Positions 10,256 through 19,786 of a stretch of 64,000 bases of DNA are shown here, one piece after another; position 1 is the first letter of the stretch, and the number at the start of each line of letters is the position of its first letter. The stretch comes from Desulfobulbus elongatus DSM 2908 (GTDB taxonomy: Bacteria; Desulfobacterota; Desulfobulbia; Desulfobulbales; Desulfobulbaceae). Under the pieces are notes generated by a model that worked only from the letters and a program-made list of their open reading frames with translations, did not search any database and had not been told where the DNA came from. The DNA is taken from the NCBI RefSeq assembly GCF_000621145.1, contig NZ_JHZB01000002.1:124001-188000 (forward strand), written 5' to 3'. Made by a program: the position numbers and the translations under genes.

Positions 10256-11830
10256 ATGAACAGGCCCGCATCCGGCGACCATCGCATCCGGTCCCTGCAC
10301 TGGCGGGTGGCGGTTCCCACCGCCGGAGAGGCCTTTGCCTGGCGGTCCTTTCTCCATGCACAGGGAACGGAACTGCTGGTGCAAGCCTTGGCGCAACACT
10401 GCGATGCGGCAGCCTCCGACGGCGAGGTGCTCCGCATTCCCCGGCTGGAGCTGCGCCTGCGCCTCGGTTCGCCCGATGAGCTGGCAACCCTGCTGCCGGA
10501 GGCGATCCGGCGGGAATGGGATCGTCAGCTCGATGCAGGGCATCGCGTTGCCCGGCTGGGGCCCGGCGAGGGGACGCCGTCCGCCATTCCGGCTGTCGAC
10601 GATCAGAAACTGGACGATTTGCTGCACTACCTGCGCACCGGCTTTCTGCCCTGGCGGGCGGCGGTCGGTCCGGCCGAGGAGATGATCGGTATCCTGGCCG
10701 CTACCCTGCATGACCAATGGCCGGCGGTGCTGGCGCTCCTGCGCCAACAACGGCAGAACGCCTCCTTCCTCTTCCGTCTGCTCCACCTCGTTCCGGATGC
10801 GGAGCGCGGTGCGGTGCTCGCCGCGTGCCTCGACCTGCTGCCCCAGGGGGAGGGGAGAACCACTGCCGAGGCATGCCTGGCCGTGCTGCGGGACGAGGCG
10901 GCAGGATTGAGCCGCCATGCCCGGCTCAGCCTGACGGCCGCGGTGCTGGTTCCTTTGACCGGCGATGCGGAGCGTCTGACCGGGCCGGCCTTTTCCGCCC
11001 TGCTGGCGGCCTCGATCGCCCTGTCCTGCGATCAGGCGCTGGTGGAGCGATTCCTCGCCCTGCTGCCCGAGGCGATCCGGCGGGAATGGGATTCTCCGCC
11101 CGACCGGGATGACCCCGGTGCCGGACCGGAGGGCGGCAAAGGGACCTTGCCGCTCACCGTCCCGATAATCGGCGGACAGGAACGGCCCGATCCGGTGCCC
11201 TCTCTAAGCGCCGAGTTCCCGTCCTGGCAGGCAGTGACCGGCCGGACCGGGGAGGCGGACGACATCTCGGCCGTCCCTGCACCGCATATGGACAGCGGAC
11301 GCGATAAGGCGACCGGGCCGGATCTCTATCCGTTGCGGGTTGGCCAGGCGGGCCTGGTTCTGCTCCATCCCTACCTGGGCCGGCTCTTTGTCCACTGCGG
11401 CCTCATGGAGCCGGGGGAGAAGCGGCTGGCGCCGTCCGTCCTGCCGCGCATGGCCGTGCTGCTGCACTATCTGGCCACCGGCCGGGACAAGGCGATGGAG
11501 TTCGAACTGGGGCTGATCAAGGTCCTGCTCGGGCTCGATCCGCCGGCCCCAGTGCCGGTGTGCGAGGACCTGCTGGCCGAGGCCGACAAGAGGGAGGGGC
11601 AAGCCCTGCTGGCCGCGGTTGTCGGCCACTGGAGCGCGCTGCAGAACACCTCTCCCGAGGGGCTGCGCGCCTCGTTTCTCGAACGGCCGGGACTGCTGCG
11701 CCCCACCGGGGACGGCTGGCAACTCAACGTGGAGCGCAAGGGCAGGGACATCCTCCTGGAGCGCCTGCCCTGGAGCATTGCCCTGGTCCGGCTGCCCTGG
11801 ATGCCCCGGCTGCTGCTGGTGGAATGGTGA
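10256..11830 (+). CDS. Contractile injection system tape-measure protein (Afp14-like)
   Basis: A 524-residue protein matching the tape-measure family of extracellular contractile systems: the N-terminus has HRIRSLHWRVAVPTAGEAFA, and the C-terminus has GLVLLHPYLGRLFVHCGLM and LLHYLATGRDKAMEFELGL, both conserved in the family. It should set sheath length and ride inside the tube. A GAGG lies seven bases before the ATG, eight bases after the previous stop. A 35-bp in-frame segment is duplicated (10488-10522 and 11058-11092, one mismatch), so the peptide LLPEAIRREWD occurs twice. The following AAA+ gene is its usual neighbour. Confidence 0.8.
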   Translation: MNRPASGDHRIRSLHWRVAVPTAGEAFAWRSFLHAQGTELLVQALAQHCDAAASDGEVLRIPRLELRLRLGSPDELATLLPEAIRREWDRQLDAGHRVARLGPGEGTPSAIPAVDDQKLDDLLHYLRTGFLPWRAAVGPAEEMIGILAATLHDQWPAVLALLRQQRQNASFLFRLLHLVPDAERGAVLAACLDLLPQGEGRTTAEACLAVLRDEAAGLSRHARLSLTAAVLVPLTGDAERLTGPAFSALLAASIALSCDQALVERFLALLPEAIRREWDSPPDRDDPGAGPEGGKGTLPLTVPIIGGQERPDPVPSLSAEFPSWQAVTGRTGEADDISAVPAPHMDSGRDKATGPDLYPLRVGQAGLVLLHPYLGRLFVHCGLMEPGEKRLAPSVLPRMAVLLHYLATGRDKAMEFELGLIKVLLGLDPPAPVPVCEDLLAEADKREGQALLAAVVGHWSALQNTSPEGLRASFLERPGLLRPTGDGWQLNVERKGRDILLERLPWSIALVRLPWMPRLLLVEW

Positions 11831-11836
11831 GGCCCC

Positions 11837-13174
11837 ATGCGCGACAACGCCCGCGATCTCGAACAGGAACTGGCATGGTTCGCCCAGATGCTGGACGCCC
11901 GGCTGGCGGCCTATGTCGGGACCGGGGCCGACGCCCGGCCGGCCGACGACATCCCGCCGCCGGACCTGAGCGGGAGCACCTCCTGGTACGCCCGCTTTCT
12001 CGGCCACTACCAGCTGTCGGCGGGCGAACGGCTGGTGCTGCTGCTGGCCCTGATCCCGCATATCCGGCCCCAGCTGCTGGACGTGCTCTGGAGCAGGAAC
12101 CAGGCGGTCGACCGCGGCTTCACCGAGTTCGGCGGCGTGCAGGGCGCCAGCCACGGCGGCTTTCTCCCCACCGGCGAAACGGCAGCCTTCCTCCTGGCCG
12201 GGGACGACCTCGCCGCCCGCTTCGCTCTGATGGGGCTGTTTGCCAGCGACCATGTCTTCGCCCGCCACGCCATCCTGCAACTCGCGCCGGTGGCCCCCGG
12301 CGAGCCCCTGTTGAGCGGCGCGCTCACCCTGTCCCGCGAATACGTGGCCTGGCTGACCACCGGCACCGAGCACAAACCCAATTACAACAGCGAGTTTCCG
12401 GCCCGGCTGATCGGCACCCGCCTCGACTGGGACCATCTGGTGCTGCCGTCGTTTACCCTGACCCAGTTGGAGGAGATCAATCACTGGCTCCGCCACGGCC
12501 GGCAACTGCTCTACGACTGGGAGATGGACGCCAAGCTGCCCCCCGGCTTCACTGCGCTGTTCCACGGACCGCCGGGCACCGGCAAGACGCTGTCGGCCTG
12601 CCTGCTCGGCAAGCATTGCGGCTGTGACGTCTACAAGATCGACCTCAGCATGATCGTGTCCAAGTACATCGGCGAAACCGAAAAGAACCTGGCCCGGATT
12701 TTCGACCTGGCCGAGCACAAGCAGTGGATTCTCTTTTTCGACGAGGCCGACGCCCTGTTCGGCAAGCGGACCAGGGTCGACGACGCCCACGACCGCTACG
12801 CCAACCAGGAGGTCAGTTTTCTGCTCCAGCGGATCGAGGAGTTCAACGGCGTGGCCATCCTTGCTTCCAACATCAAGGCCAATATCGATACGGCCTTCCT
12901 GCGCCGGCTGCATGCGGTCATCCATTTTCCCATGCCCAAGCCGGCGGAGCGGTTGCGGATCTGGCAGGGGGCCTTTCCGGCGAAGGCCCGGCTGGCCGAG
13001 GCCGTCGATCTGGAACGGATCGCCGAGGCCTACGAACTGGCCGGCGGCGCGATCATGAATGTGGTCCGCCATGCCTCCCTGCAGGCGCTCAGCCGCGACA
13101 GCGACACCATCCTCCCGGATGACGTGGAAGAGGGCATCCGCAGGGAGCTGCGCAAAGAAGGACGAACCGTCTGA
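11837..13174 (+). CDS. AAA+ ATPase of contractile injection system (Afp15-like)
   Basis: A 445-residue AAA+ ATPase. Walker A GPPGTGKT is at about residue 244, Walker B ILFFDEADALFGKR at about 298, a sensor-1 Asn region ILASNIKAN follows, and the second-region arginines lie in TAFLRRLHA. An N-terminal ~230-residue domain precedes the ATPase core, as in Afp15. The family is needed for assembly or stability of extracellular contractile particles and acts in the producing cell's cytoplasm. It starts six bases after the tape-measure gene. All catalytic motifs are intact, so an active enzyme is expected. Confidence 0.9.
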   Translation: MRDNARDLEQELAWFAQMLDARLAAYVGTGADARPADDIPPPDLSGSTSWYARFLGHYQLSAGERLVLLLALIPHIRPQLLDVLWSRNQAVDRGFTEFGGVQGASHGGFLPTGETAAFLLAGDDLAARFALMGLFASDHVFARHAILQLAPVAPGEPLLSGALTLSREYVAWLTTGTEHKPNYNSEFPARLIGTRLDWDHLVLPSFTLTQLEEINHWLRHGRQLLYDWEMDAKLPPGFTALFHGPPGTGKTLSACLLGKHCGCDVYKIDLSMIVSKYIGETEKNLARIFDLAEHKQWILFFDEADALFGKRTRVDDAHDRYANQEVSFLLQRIEEFNGVAILASNIKANIDTAFLRRLHAVIHFPMPKPAERLRIWQGAFPAKARLAEAVDLERIAEAYELAGGAIMNVVRHASLQALSRDSDTILPDDVEEGIRRELRKEGRTV

Positions 13175-13215
13175 GCCGGTTTGGGCCGGCCGACGGGAAA
13201 CGCGAGGCAAAGGCA

Positions 13216-15990
13216 GTGGATATACCCAGGCAGAAAATCGTCAACCGCATGCCCCAGGTCAAACCGGCGGCCGTCTCGCTGCCGGCGGCCGCCCTGGTCC
13301 GGCCCAGGCCGGGCTCGGCCCCTGCCGCCGCTTCCTTCGCCGCCGTCATGGCTCAGCCGAACCGGGCATCGGCCGCCTTCTCCCTGCATGCCGGCCTGCG
13401 TACCCCGGCACTGGCGCGTTTCGGCGGCATCGGCCCGGCGGCCCGGAACCAGCGACCGCTGCCGCAGGCTGCCGGCAACGGCCAGCAGCCGCGCCGAACC
13501 GAAGAAGCTCCGAGTGAACGGACGCAGGCGACCGCGCCGGCCCAAACCGCCCCCGCCGGTGCCGCCGCGCCGAGCCGGCAGGACGAGGCGGAGACGGCCG
13601 CCCGGATCGATTCACCTCCCGCGCCCGCCCGCGAGGAAACGCCCGCCTCCCAGGAGCCGGCCCCGGCCGACGACGGCTGGGCTGAACGCAACATCCCGAC
13701 TGCCCGACCCGAAAGCGCCCCGAACCCGGCCGAACCTCCTCTCCCGGACCGGATCGGGGCGCCGACGGCTCAGGCGGAGGCGCCGGCAAGTCCGGCCGCC
13801 GAGCCGCTGCCGGCAAAGCCACCGCCCCGGAGCGAAACCCCGGAAGCGGCCGCTCCCGCGACGGAGCTGCTCGGCAATCCGCAGATTCCGCTCGCCGCCG
13901 CCGCTGCCGAGAGCCTGCTGCGGATCGAGCGCGCCACTGCGGACGCCGCCGCCCGGCTCAAGGCGGACGCCGCGGCGAAACGGAGCCAGACCTCGGCGCT
14001 GTTTACCGCGAGAAGGCAGGCCCTCGCCGCGCTGGTCAACGGCGGCATCCGGACGGTGTCCGACACGATCGGCCGCTCTTACGCCCTGGTCGCGGCTTGG
14101 TTCCTTGCCGGCGTCGATGCGGCGAGAAACGGCCTCCTGCGTCTGGTGGCCGTGGCCCTTGCCACCGGCATAGCCGTTGCCGCCAGGGTGCAGGCCCTGA
14201 TTATGGGAATGGTCGCCGGGGTTGCGAGCGGTGTCAACACGGTGATCGAGCAGGTGCTCGGCATCGCGCGGCTGGTGCCGATTCCCCCTCTTCCGGGAGC
14301 GGGCCGGATACGCGCTACGGTGCTGCGCGGGGCCGGCCGGATCGCCGGGGTCATCCGCGGGGCGCTCACCCATGTGCAGCGCTTCGCCGCCCTGGTCGTC
14401 GGCTCGGTGCTCGGTGCGATCATCGCCCTGGCCAGTCGTGTCGGCATGGCCCTGGTCGCCATTGCCACCCGGCTGGCAAGCATGGTGCGAACGGTCGTCA
14501 CCGCGGTGGTCCGCGCCCTCGACACGGTGAGAGGATGGCTGGTCGGCCGGATCCGCTGGCTCGCCGGCCAGGTCGGGGCCGTGCTGAGGCGCATCGAGGC
14601 CCAGGTGCACGACTATATCGACCGGAGCGAGCAGCAGGCCCTCGACGAGATGACCGCAAACAGGCGGACCGCCCGGATGAGCATCCTCCAGATTCTCGCC
14701 TTCTGCTACCTCGGGGAGGATTATCCCGACGACGAGGCGGACAACGACCTGCTCGACCGGGTGGACAGCACCGCTTCCAAAGAAGAGTTCGAAGGCGCGG
14801 CCCGGACGGCGCTGGCGCGCACCGTTGCCCGGACCCTTGCCGCCCACGAGCAGACCCTCCAGCGGTTCAGGCGGGCCACCGCCAGCCTGATCGTCATGGC
14901 GGTCAGAATCGTCCTCGATTTCCTTGCCGGCATCGGCCGGACGATTGCGCAGGCGATCGGCACGGCCGTGGCTCACGTTGCCGCCGCGATCACCCGGTTG
15001 ATGGCGAGCTTCGGCGTCCTGGCCGGGCAGATTGTCGCCGGGGTGGCCGCGCTGATCAGCCGGGTGGGTGCTCTGCTTGTGCGGGTGCAGGAGGTGGTGG
15101 TCGCGGTGGCGCGGTCGCCGCTCACCGCTTTCAGCAACCTGGCGTGGTCGGTTGTCGGGCTGGTGCGGAGCTTTTTCCAGCGGGTGGTCCTGCGCCTGGT
15201 CGAGATGCTGCGCTCGGCGGTCGGCTCGGGAAGCGCGCCCGATCCCGACTCGCTCACCAGCGGCTTCGCCGCCTTCGATACGAGCCGCCTGGCCGCCGCC
15301 GCCCGCATGGCCTCGCCGGCCGCGGCCGTGGTCCCGGTCCTGGTCGGCGTCGGCATCGTGATCAGCGAGGCCACCGTTGCCCTCATCCTGACGATCCTGT
15401 TTTGGGTGGGGGTCGTTTTGCTGATCATCCTGGCCATAATCTTGCTGGTCCTCCTCATCCGCTGGATTATCGCCAGGGTGCGCAGCATGCCGAAGGCCAA
15501 ACCGCTACCGCGCGTTCGGCCCCGGCCCCGGCGGCGGCGCGGTCCGCGGACGCCGCTCCGCTGGAATCCCTCGCTCTCCTATAGCGTGGTGGTGGGCTCC
15601 GGCGGGCTGCCCGGAACGCTCGATACCACGGGCCGTTTGCCGGCAAAGGCGCCGCTCCACGGCCATCATGTCTGGCCGAAATTCGTCGGCGGTCCCGCAG
15701 TCCAGCCGCTGATGTCCATCAGGGACAGCGTGCACCTCGGCGTTGTCCATCCGTCCCTCAACAGTTTTTTGGTGTTGACGGCCAGGGGTCTGGGACATAC
15801 GATTTCGACCCATACCACGGACCCCAGGAATATCGCCTTCGTTGCCCACCTCCGCCGCGATCTCCTCGATCGGAGCCTGTATTCCGCAGGCATGGCCGGG
15901 TATTACGCGGGCCTGAACGCGATCACCCGCCCCGCGATTCCCGCCGCCGCCTATCTGCGGGGCATAACCTCTTCCTTCCCGCGGATATGA
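13216..15990 (+). CDS. Probable injection-system cargo toxin with C-terminal GHH-type nuclease
   Basis: A 924-residue protein starting at GTG 13216 (GAGG eight bases upstream), directly after the ATPase gene where cargo genes often sit. Residues 1-230 are Pro/Ala-rich and disordered. About 250-480 and 550-690 are Ala/Val/Gly-rich amphipathic helices. Residues 705-752 form a long hydrophobic stretch that could span a membrane. After an Arg/Pro linker, residues 790-924 form a compact domain with GHHVWPKF at 816-823 and a later SVHLGVVHPSLN, resembling the GHH/LHH/AHH branch of HNH/EndoVII-like toxin nucleases. No immunity gene is evident downstream, as expected if targets are eukaryotic. Nuclease assignment is by motif only; toxin role is inferred from context. 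Confidence 0.55.
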   Translation: MDIPRQKIVNRMPQVKPAAVSLPAAALVRPRPGSAPAAASFAAVMAQPNRASAAFSLHAGLRTPALARFGGIGPAARNQRPLPQAAGNGQQPRRTEEAPSERTQATAPAQTAPAGAAAPSRQDEAETAARIDSPPAPAREETPASQEPAPADDGWAERNIPTARPESAPNPAEPPLPDRIGAPTAQAEAPASPAAEPLPAKPPPRSETPEAAAPATELLGNPQIPLAAAAAESLLRIERATADAAARLKADAAAKRSQTSALFTARRQALAALVNGGIRTVSDTIGRSYALVAAWFLAGVDAARNGLLRLVAVALATGIAVAARVQALIMGMVAGVASGVNTVIEQVLGIARLVPIPPLPGAGRIRATVLRGAGRIAGVIRGALTHVQRFAALVVGSVLGAIIALASRVGMALVAIATRLASMVRTVVTAVVRALDTVRGWLVGRIRWLAGQVGAVLRRIEAQVHDYIDRSEQQALDEMTANRRTARMSILQILAFCYLGEDYPDDEADNDLLDRVDSTASKEEFEGAARTALARTVARTLAAHEQTLQRFRRATASLIVMAVRIVLDFLAGIGRTIAQAIGTAVAHVAAAITRLMASFGVLAGQIVAGVAALISRVGALLVRVQEVVVAVARSPLTAFSNLAWSVVGLVRSFFQRVVLRLVEMLRSAVGSGSAPDPDSLTSGFAAFDTSRLAAAARMASPAAAVVPVLVGVGIVISEATVALILTILFWVGVVLLIILAIILLVLLIRWIIARVRSMPKAKPLPRVRPRPRRRRGPRTPLRWNPSLSYSVVVGSGGLPGTLDTTGRLPAKAPLHGHHVWPKFVGGPAVQPLMSIRDSVHLGVVHPSLNSFLVLTARGLGHTISTHTTDPRNIAFVAHLRRDLLDRSLYSAGMAGYYAGLNAITRPAIPAAAYLRGITSSFPRI

Positions 15991-15996
15991 GGCCGG

Positions 15997-16539
15997 ATGC
16001 GCATCCGGCTGCGGCCGGCGGCGACGACCGGCGATGGTCCGGGCAGACGATGTGAGCAGATGAAGAAGAAAACGCGAACCGGATACGAACAGAGCGGGCC
16101 GACCCCCATGCGGGAGATGTTTGCCGATGTCTACGCGGCCAAGCAATGGGGCACGCAGTGGCGGCTGTTCCGCCTGCTCAGACAGTGGCCCGAAGTCGTC
16201 GGTGCCGAGGTGGCCCGGCTGACCGCGCCCGCCTTTTTCCGCCGGGAAACCCTGTGGATTTTTGTTCAGGATTCCGCCTGGATGCACCATTTGCAGTATG
16301 TCAAGACCGACCTGATCGCCCGCATCAACCGCCATCTCGAAGGAGAGCCCGTCACCGATCTCCGCTGGCAGCTCTCCCCCCCGCCCCAGCCGCAACCCGA
16401 ACACCGTTCCCCCGATCCACGGGCGATCGACCCCGAGCGAGAGCAGTCGTTCTGCCAAATGACCGAAGCCATTGCCAACCGGGAAAGCCGCGAGGCCCTG
16501 CAACGGTTGTGGCGGCTTTTTGCCGCCCACGACGAATAG
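15997..16539 (+). CDS. DUF721 / DciA-like protein
   Basis: A 180-residue protein (159 if ATG 16060 is used, which removes an Arg-rich leader and begins MKKKTRTGYEQ). The central part has the DUF721 pattern: WRLFRLLRQWPEVVGAEVAR, then AFFRRETLWIFVQDSAW and MHHLQYVKTDLIARIN. DciA proteins with this domain load the replicative helicase DnaB in bacteria lacking DnaC. The Pro-rich C-terminus is unlike standard DciA. It begins six bases after the toxin stop, but its role is probably housekeeping and unrelated to the injection system. Confidence 0.72.
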   Translation: MRIRLRPAATTGDGPGRRCEQMKKKTRTGYEQSGPTPMREMFADVYAAKQWGTQWRLFRLLRQWPEVVGAEVARLTAPAFFRRETLWIFVQDSAWMHHLQYVKTDLIARINRHLEGEPVTDLRWQLSPPPQPQPEHRSPDPRAIDPEREQSFCQMTEAIANRESREALQRLWRLFAAHDE

Positions 16540-16682
16540 CAGGCCGCCCGGCCGCTCCCATCCATTCGCCTGCCGGGACAAAGTTAATCCCGGCCGGGTG
16601 CTTTTTTTGCGCTTTGCCCGGAAATAGGCTATGGTAGCGGCGGATATTTTTGTTCCGATCCCCAGATTTTCCCGATACGGCA

Positions 16683-19001
16683 ATGAAACTCGTTGAATTG
16701 ATAGGCAATACCCCGCTGGTCGAACTGAGCCGGCTCAACCCGGCCGCCGGCCGGGTGGAACTGCTGGGCAAGCTCGAATCCCGCAATCCCGGCGGTTCGA
16801 TCAAGGATCGGGTCGCCCTGTCCATGGTCGATGCCGCCGAACAGAGCGGCGAGCTGACCCGCGACAAGATCCTCCTCGAAGCCACCAGCGGCAACACCGG
16901 CATCGGCATGGCCATGGTGTGCGCCGCCAAGCAGTACCGCTGCCAGCTGATCATGCCCGAATCGGCCTCGATCGAGCGGCGGCTGATCATGCAGGCCTAT
17001 GGCGCGGAGATCATCCTCACCCCGGCCAAGCGCGCCACCGACGGGGCCATCGAAAAGGCCTACGCGCTCGCCCGCGAACACCCCGACCGCTATTTTCTCG
17101 CCGACCAGTTCAACAATCCGGCCAACTGGCAGGCGCATTACCGCAGCACCGCCCCGGAGATCTGGGAGCAGACCGGCGGCCGGGTGACCGACATCGTCGT
17201 CACCCTGGGGACCTCGGGCACGGCCATGGGGCTGTCGAAATGGTTCCGCGACCACCACCCGGAGGTGCGGGTGATCGCGGTGGAGCCGTTTCTCGGCCAC
17301 AAGATCCAGGGCCTGAAGAACATGAAGGAGTCCTACAAGCCGGGGATTTTCGACAAGAGCCTGCCGCACGCCATCGTCAACGTGGCCGACGAGGACGCCT
17401 TTGCCACGGTCCGCCGCCTGGCCGCCGAGGAGGGCATTTTCGCAGGCATGAGCAGCGGCGCGGCCATGTTCGCCGGCATCCAGCGGGCCGGTGAACTCGA
17501 CGGCGGCTGCGTCGTGGTGATCCTGCCCGACGGCGGCGAGCGCTATCTGAGCACCACGCTCTTCGTCCGCCGGGAAAAGGTCGAGGAGGAAACCGCCCAC
17601 CTGCGGCTGTTCAACACCATGACCCGCAAGAAGGCGATGTTCCAGCCGATCCGCGACGACCGCGTCACCCTGTACGCCTGCGGGCCCACGGCCGCGGAAT
17701 CGCCCAACCTGGCCCACTGCCGCCGGTTCATCGTCGCCGACCTGATCAACCGTTGCCTGCGCGCCAACGGCTATGCGGTGGAATTGTACATGAATTTCAC
17801 CGATCTCGACGACAACACCATTACCGGCGCCATCAAGGCCGGCGCCGATCTGCTCGCCTTCACCGGCCGCTATATCGACGAGTTCAAGGAGGCGGTCGAG
17901 GTCCTCAACGTGGAAAAGGCGGCAGGCTACCCGCTCGCCTCCGAGCATGTCGGCGACATGATCGAGATCGCCCACGACCTGATCCACAAGGGATACGCCT
18001 ACGAGAAGCTGGGCTCGATCTACTTCGACATCTCCAAGTTCAAGAAATACGGCCGCCTGTCCGGCATCGACCTGAGTAAGATCAAGGTCGGCCAGACGGT
18101 GGACCTCGACAACTACGAGAAGGACAACCCCCGCGACTTCACCCTGCTGAAGCGCTCGACCCTGGCCGAGCTGAAAAAGGGCATCTTCTACGAGACCGAC
18201 TGGGGCAACGTCCGGCCCGGCTGGCACATCGAATGCTCGGCGATGTCGACCAAGTATCTCGGCGAAACCCTCGACATCCACACCGCCAGCCAGGACCTGG
18301 TGTTTCCGCACCACGAAAACGAGATCGCCATCGCCGAGGCGCTCACCGGCAAGCCCCTGGCCAATTTCTGGCTTCATTCCGGCCAGTTGCTCAAGGACGG
18401 CCGCAAAATGGCCAGCGACACCGGCAACGTGGTCACCCTGCGCGAGGTGCTGGCCAAAGGCTACAGCGGCCGGGAGCTGCGCTTCATGCTGATGGGCGTT
18501 CATTACCGCAAGCCCCTCCTGTTTTCCTACAAACGGCTCGACGCGGCCCGGACGGCGCTGCGGCGGATCGACGAGTTCACCCGCAAGCTCCTCTGCCTGC
18601 CCGCCGGCCTGCCCCATCCCGAGGTGGCCACCTACGTGACCGAGTTGGAGAAGCGCTTTTTAGAGGCGGTGAACGACGATCTCAACATCTCCGGGGCCAT
18701 CGGTGCATTGTTCAATTTCATCAAGCAGGCCAATCCGGTGCTCCAGGCCCGGCAGTTGGACAGGGACCAGAAACACGATGTCCTGGAAGCGCTGCAACTG
18801 ATCAACGGGGTGCTCGGCGTGCTGCGGCTGGAGCATTGCCCGCTGACGCCGGAGATCGACCGGCTCATCCGCCAGCGCGAGCGGGCCCGGCAGCTCAAGG
18901 ACTGGACCGCCGCCGATTCGGCCCGCGAGGAACTGCTGCGCAAGGGCGTCACCATCCACGATACCGCCGCCGGCCCGGTCTGGGAGCGGGTCGACGGGTA
19001 A
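16683..19001 (+). CDS. Cysteine synthase fused to a CysRS-like protein
   Basis: A 772-residue two-part enzyme. Residues 1-~310 are a complete PLP-dependent cysteine synthase (CysK/CysM): PLP lysine K41 in [22 protein letters not shown] for phosphate binding, and [10 protein letters not shown]. Residues ~320-772 align end to end with class I CysRS: zinc ligand C333 in CGPT, C518 in HIECSAM, FPHHENE at 542-547, and the C-terminal [16 protein letters not shown]. However, the HIGH box reads NLAH (342-345) and KMSKS reads KMASD (575-579), so key ATP-site residues are changed. ATG 16683 begins at the conserved [12 protein letters not shown]; an upstream TTG at 16650 is in frame. The fusion could channel cysteine to the second domain, which may not be an ordinary tRNA synthetase. 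Confidence 0.88.
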   Translation: MKLVELIGNTPLVELSRLNPAAGRVELLGKLESRNPGGSIKDRVALSMVDAAEQSGELTRDKILLEATSGNTGIGMAMVCAAKQYRCQLIMPESASIERRLIMQAYGAEIILTPAKRATDGAIEKAYALAREHPDRYFLADQFNNPANWQAHYRSTAPEIWEQTGGRVTDIVVTLGTSGTAMGLSKWFRDHHPEVRVIAVEPFLGHKIQGLKNMKESYKPGIFDKSLPHAIVNVADEDAFATVRRLAAEEGIFAGMSSGAAMFAGIQRAGELDGGCVVVILPDGGERYLSTTLFVRREKVEEETAHLRLFNTMTRKKAMFQPIRDDRVTLYACGPTAAESPNLAHCRRFIVADLINRCLRANGYAVELYMNFTDLDDNTITGAIKAGADLLAFTGRYIDEFKEAVEVLNVEKAAGYPLASEHVGDMIEIAHDLIHKGYAYEKLGSIYFDISKFKKYGRLSGIDLSKIKVGQTVDLDNYEKDNPRDFTLLKRSTLAELKKGIFYETDWGNVRPGWHIECSAMSTKYLGETLDIHTASQDLVFPHHENEIAIAEALTGKPLANFWLHSGQLLKDGRKMASDTGNVVTLREVLAKGYSGRELRFMLMGVHYRKPLLFSYKRLDAARTALRRIDEFTRKLLCLPAGLPHPEVATYVTELEKRFLEAVNDDLNISGAIGALFNFIKQANPVLQARQLDRDQKHDVLEALQLINGVLGVLRLEHCPLTPEIDRLIRQRERARQLKDWTAADSAREELLRKGVTIHDTAAGPVWERVDG

Positions 19002-19288
19002 TTCATTTCCAGGTCAGACAGGACGCGATCGCGCAGAGAAATCTGGCGGAGGATGATGGGGCATTTCGACCAAAGGGAGGAATCTCCTTGTTATGACGAG
19101 ATTTCTCCTCGCTGTGCTCATGGAAATGACCCAAAAAACATATCGCATTTTTGAAGTGGAAATGGAAGAAGACGCGCGGTTTGCGGAGGCCGGGGCGCGA
19201 ACCATCGAGCTCGGCCGCCCTTGCGGGAGACGGCACGCATAATGGTTGCGTTCGCGGCACTTCCCCGGTACAGTGCCAGCGCGAATAA

Positions 19289-19370
<82 letters not shown>

Positions 19371-19394
19371 CAAAGGTTTTTCTTTGGAGTCGAG

Positions 19395-19427
19395 AAGGTT
19401 TCTTCTCTGACGACAAGGAACCTTTTT
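19395..19427 (+). terminator. Hairpin with T-run inside the left end
   Basis: AAGGTT (19395-19400) pairs with AACCTT (19419-19424), followed by TTT. A competing small hairpin GAGAAG/CTTCTC lies at 19392-19407. It probably ends the tRNA transcript when the element is integrated. Confidence 0.55.
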
Positions 19428-19434
19428 AACACAG

Positions 19435-19489
19435 AAGCCCCTTGGGGAGTCGGGAAAATTGTATCCTGCCTCCTTAAGGGGCTTTTTTA
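19435..19489 (+). terminator. Rho-independent terminator at the element left end
   Basis: Perfect 9-bp arms AAGCCCCTT (19435-19443) and AAGGGGCTT (19476-19484) with a run of T through 19488. The loop is long (32 nt) and has its own weak pairing. It insulates the element from tRNA read-through. Confidence 0.65.
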
Positions 19490-19786
19490 TTTTTTTAAGA
19501 CTGAAGCGACGCACTTGCTTCTTGGCCGATCCGGCCGGGGGGTAGGTGCGTTTTTTTTTGGGATCGGCCCGGAGGTGACACAACAGAGGGCGCTAACTGA
19601 GCTGTAGAAGCAAAAAGGCCGCCGGTGTTCGCGCACCCACGGCCAATCCGGAAGTCTTGAGACTTCTGTCAGGAGGGAAAAGTGATAAACCTCCTTTATT
19701 CCTGACAGATTACCCGAAAAAAAACGGGGTGTCAAGTACATAGGGATATTTTTTGCTTTTTCCGCTCGAATAGGAAAAGTGAAAAT
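19490..19786. other. Left-end non-coding region with nested inverted repeats
   Basis: No convincing gene here. It contains GAAGTC/GACTTC (19651-19656 and 19661-19666, 4-nt loop) directly joined to CTGTCAGGA (19666-19674) paired with TCCTGACAG (19700-19708, 25-nt spacer). Together with AT-rich sequence at 19720-19780 this could be the replication-gene promoter and operator, an integrase arm-site region, or part of an origin. Which one cannot be told from sequence alone. Confidence 0.4.

Noticed and set aside
8596-13210. Long minus-strand frames (8596-10437 and 11204-13210)
   Set aside because: They are antisense to the 945-residue, tape-measure and ATPase genes, with shadow-type composition and no motif.
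1-15990. Type VI secretion system
   Set aside because: There are no TssJ/TssL/TssM or ClpV genes visible; the Afp12-like, tape-measure and Afp15-type ATPase genes point to an extracellular contractile system.
13612-18617. Long minus-strand frames (13612-14976 and 16629-18617)
   Set aside because: They are antisense to the toxin and the synthase/CysRS fusion, whose own motifs are clear.
19003-19288. Possible second tRNA or small gene before tRNA-Arg
   Set aside because: Minus-strand frames here lack a start signal, and no cloverleaf folds; only an imperfect hairpin GGAGGAATCTC/GAGATTTCTCC is visible.
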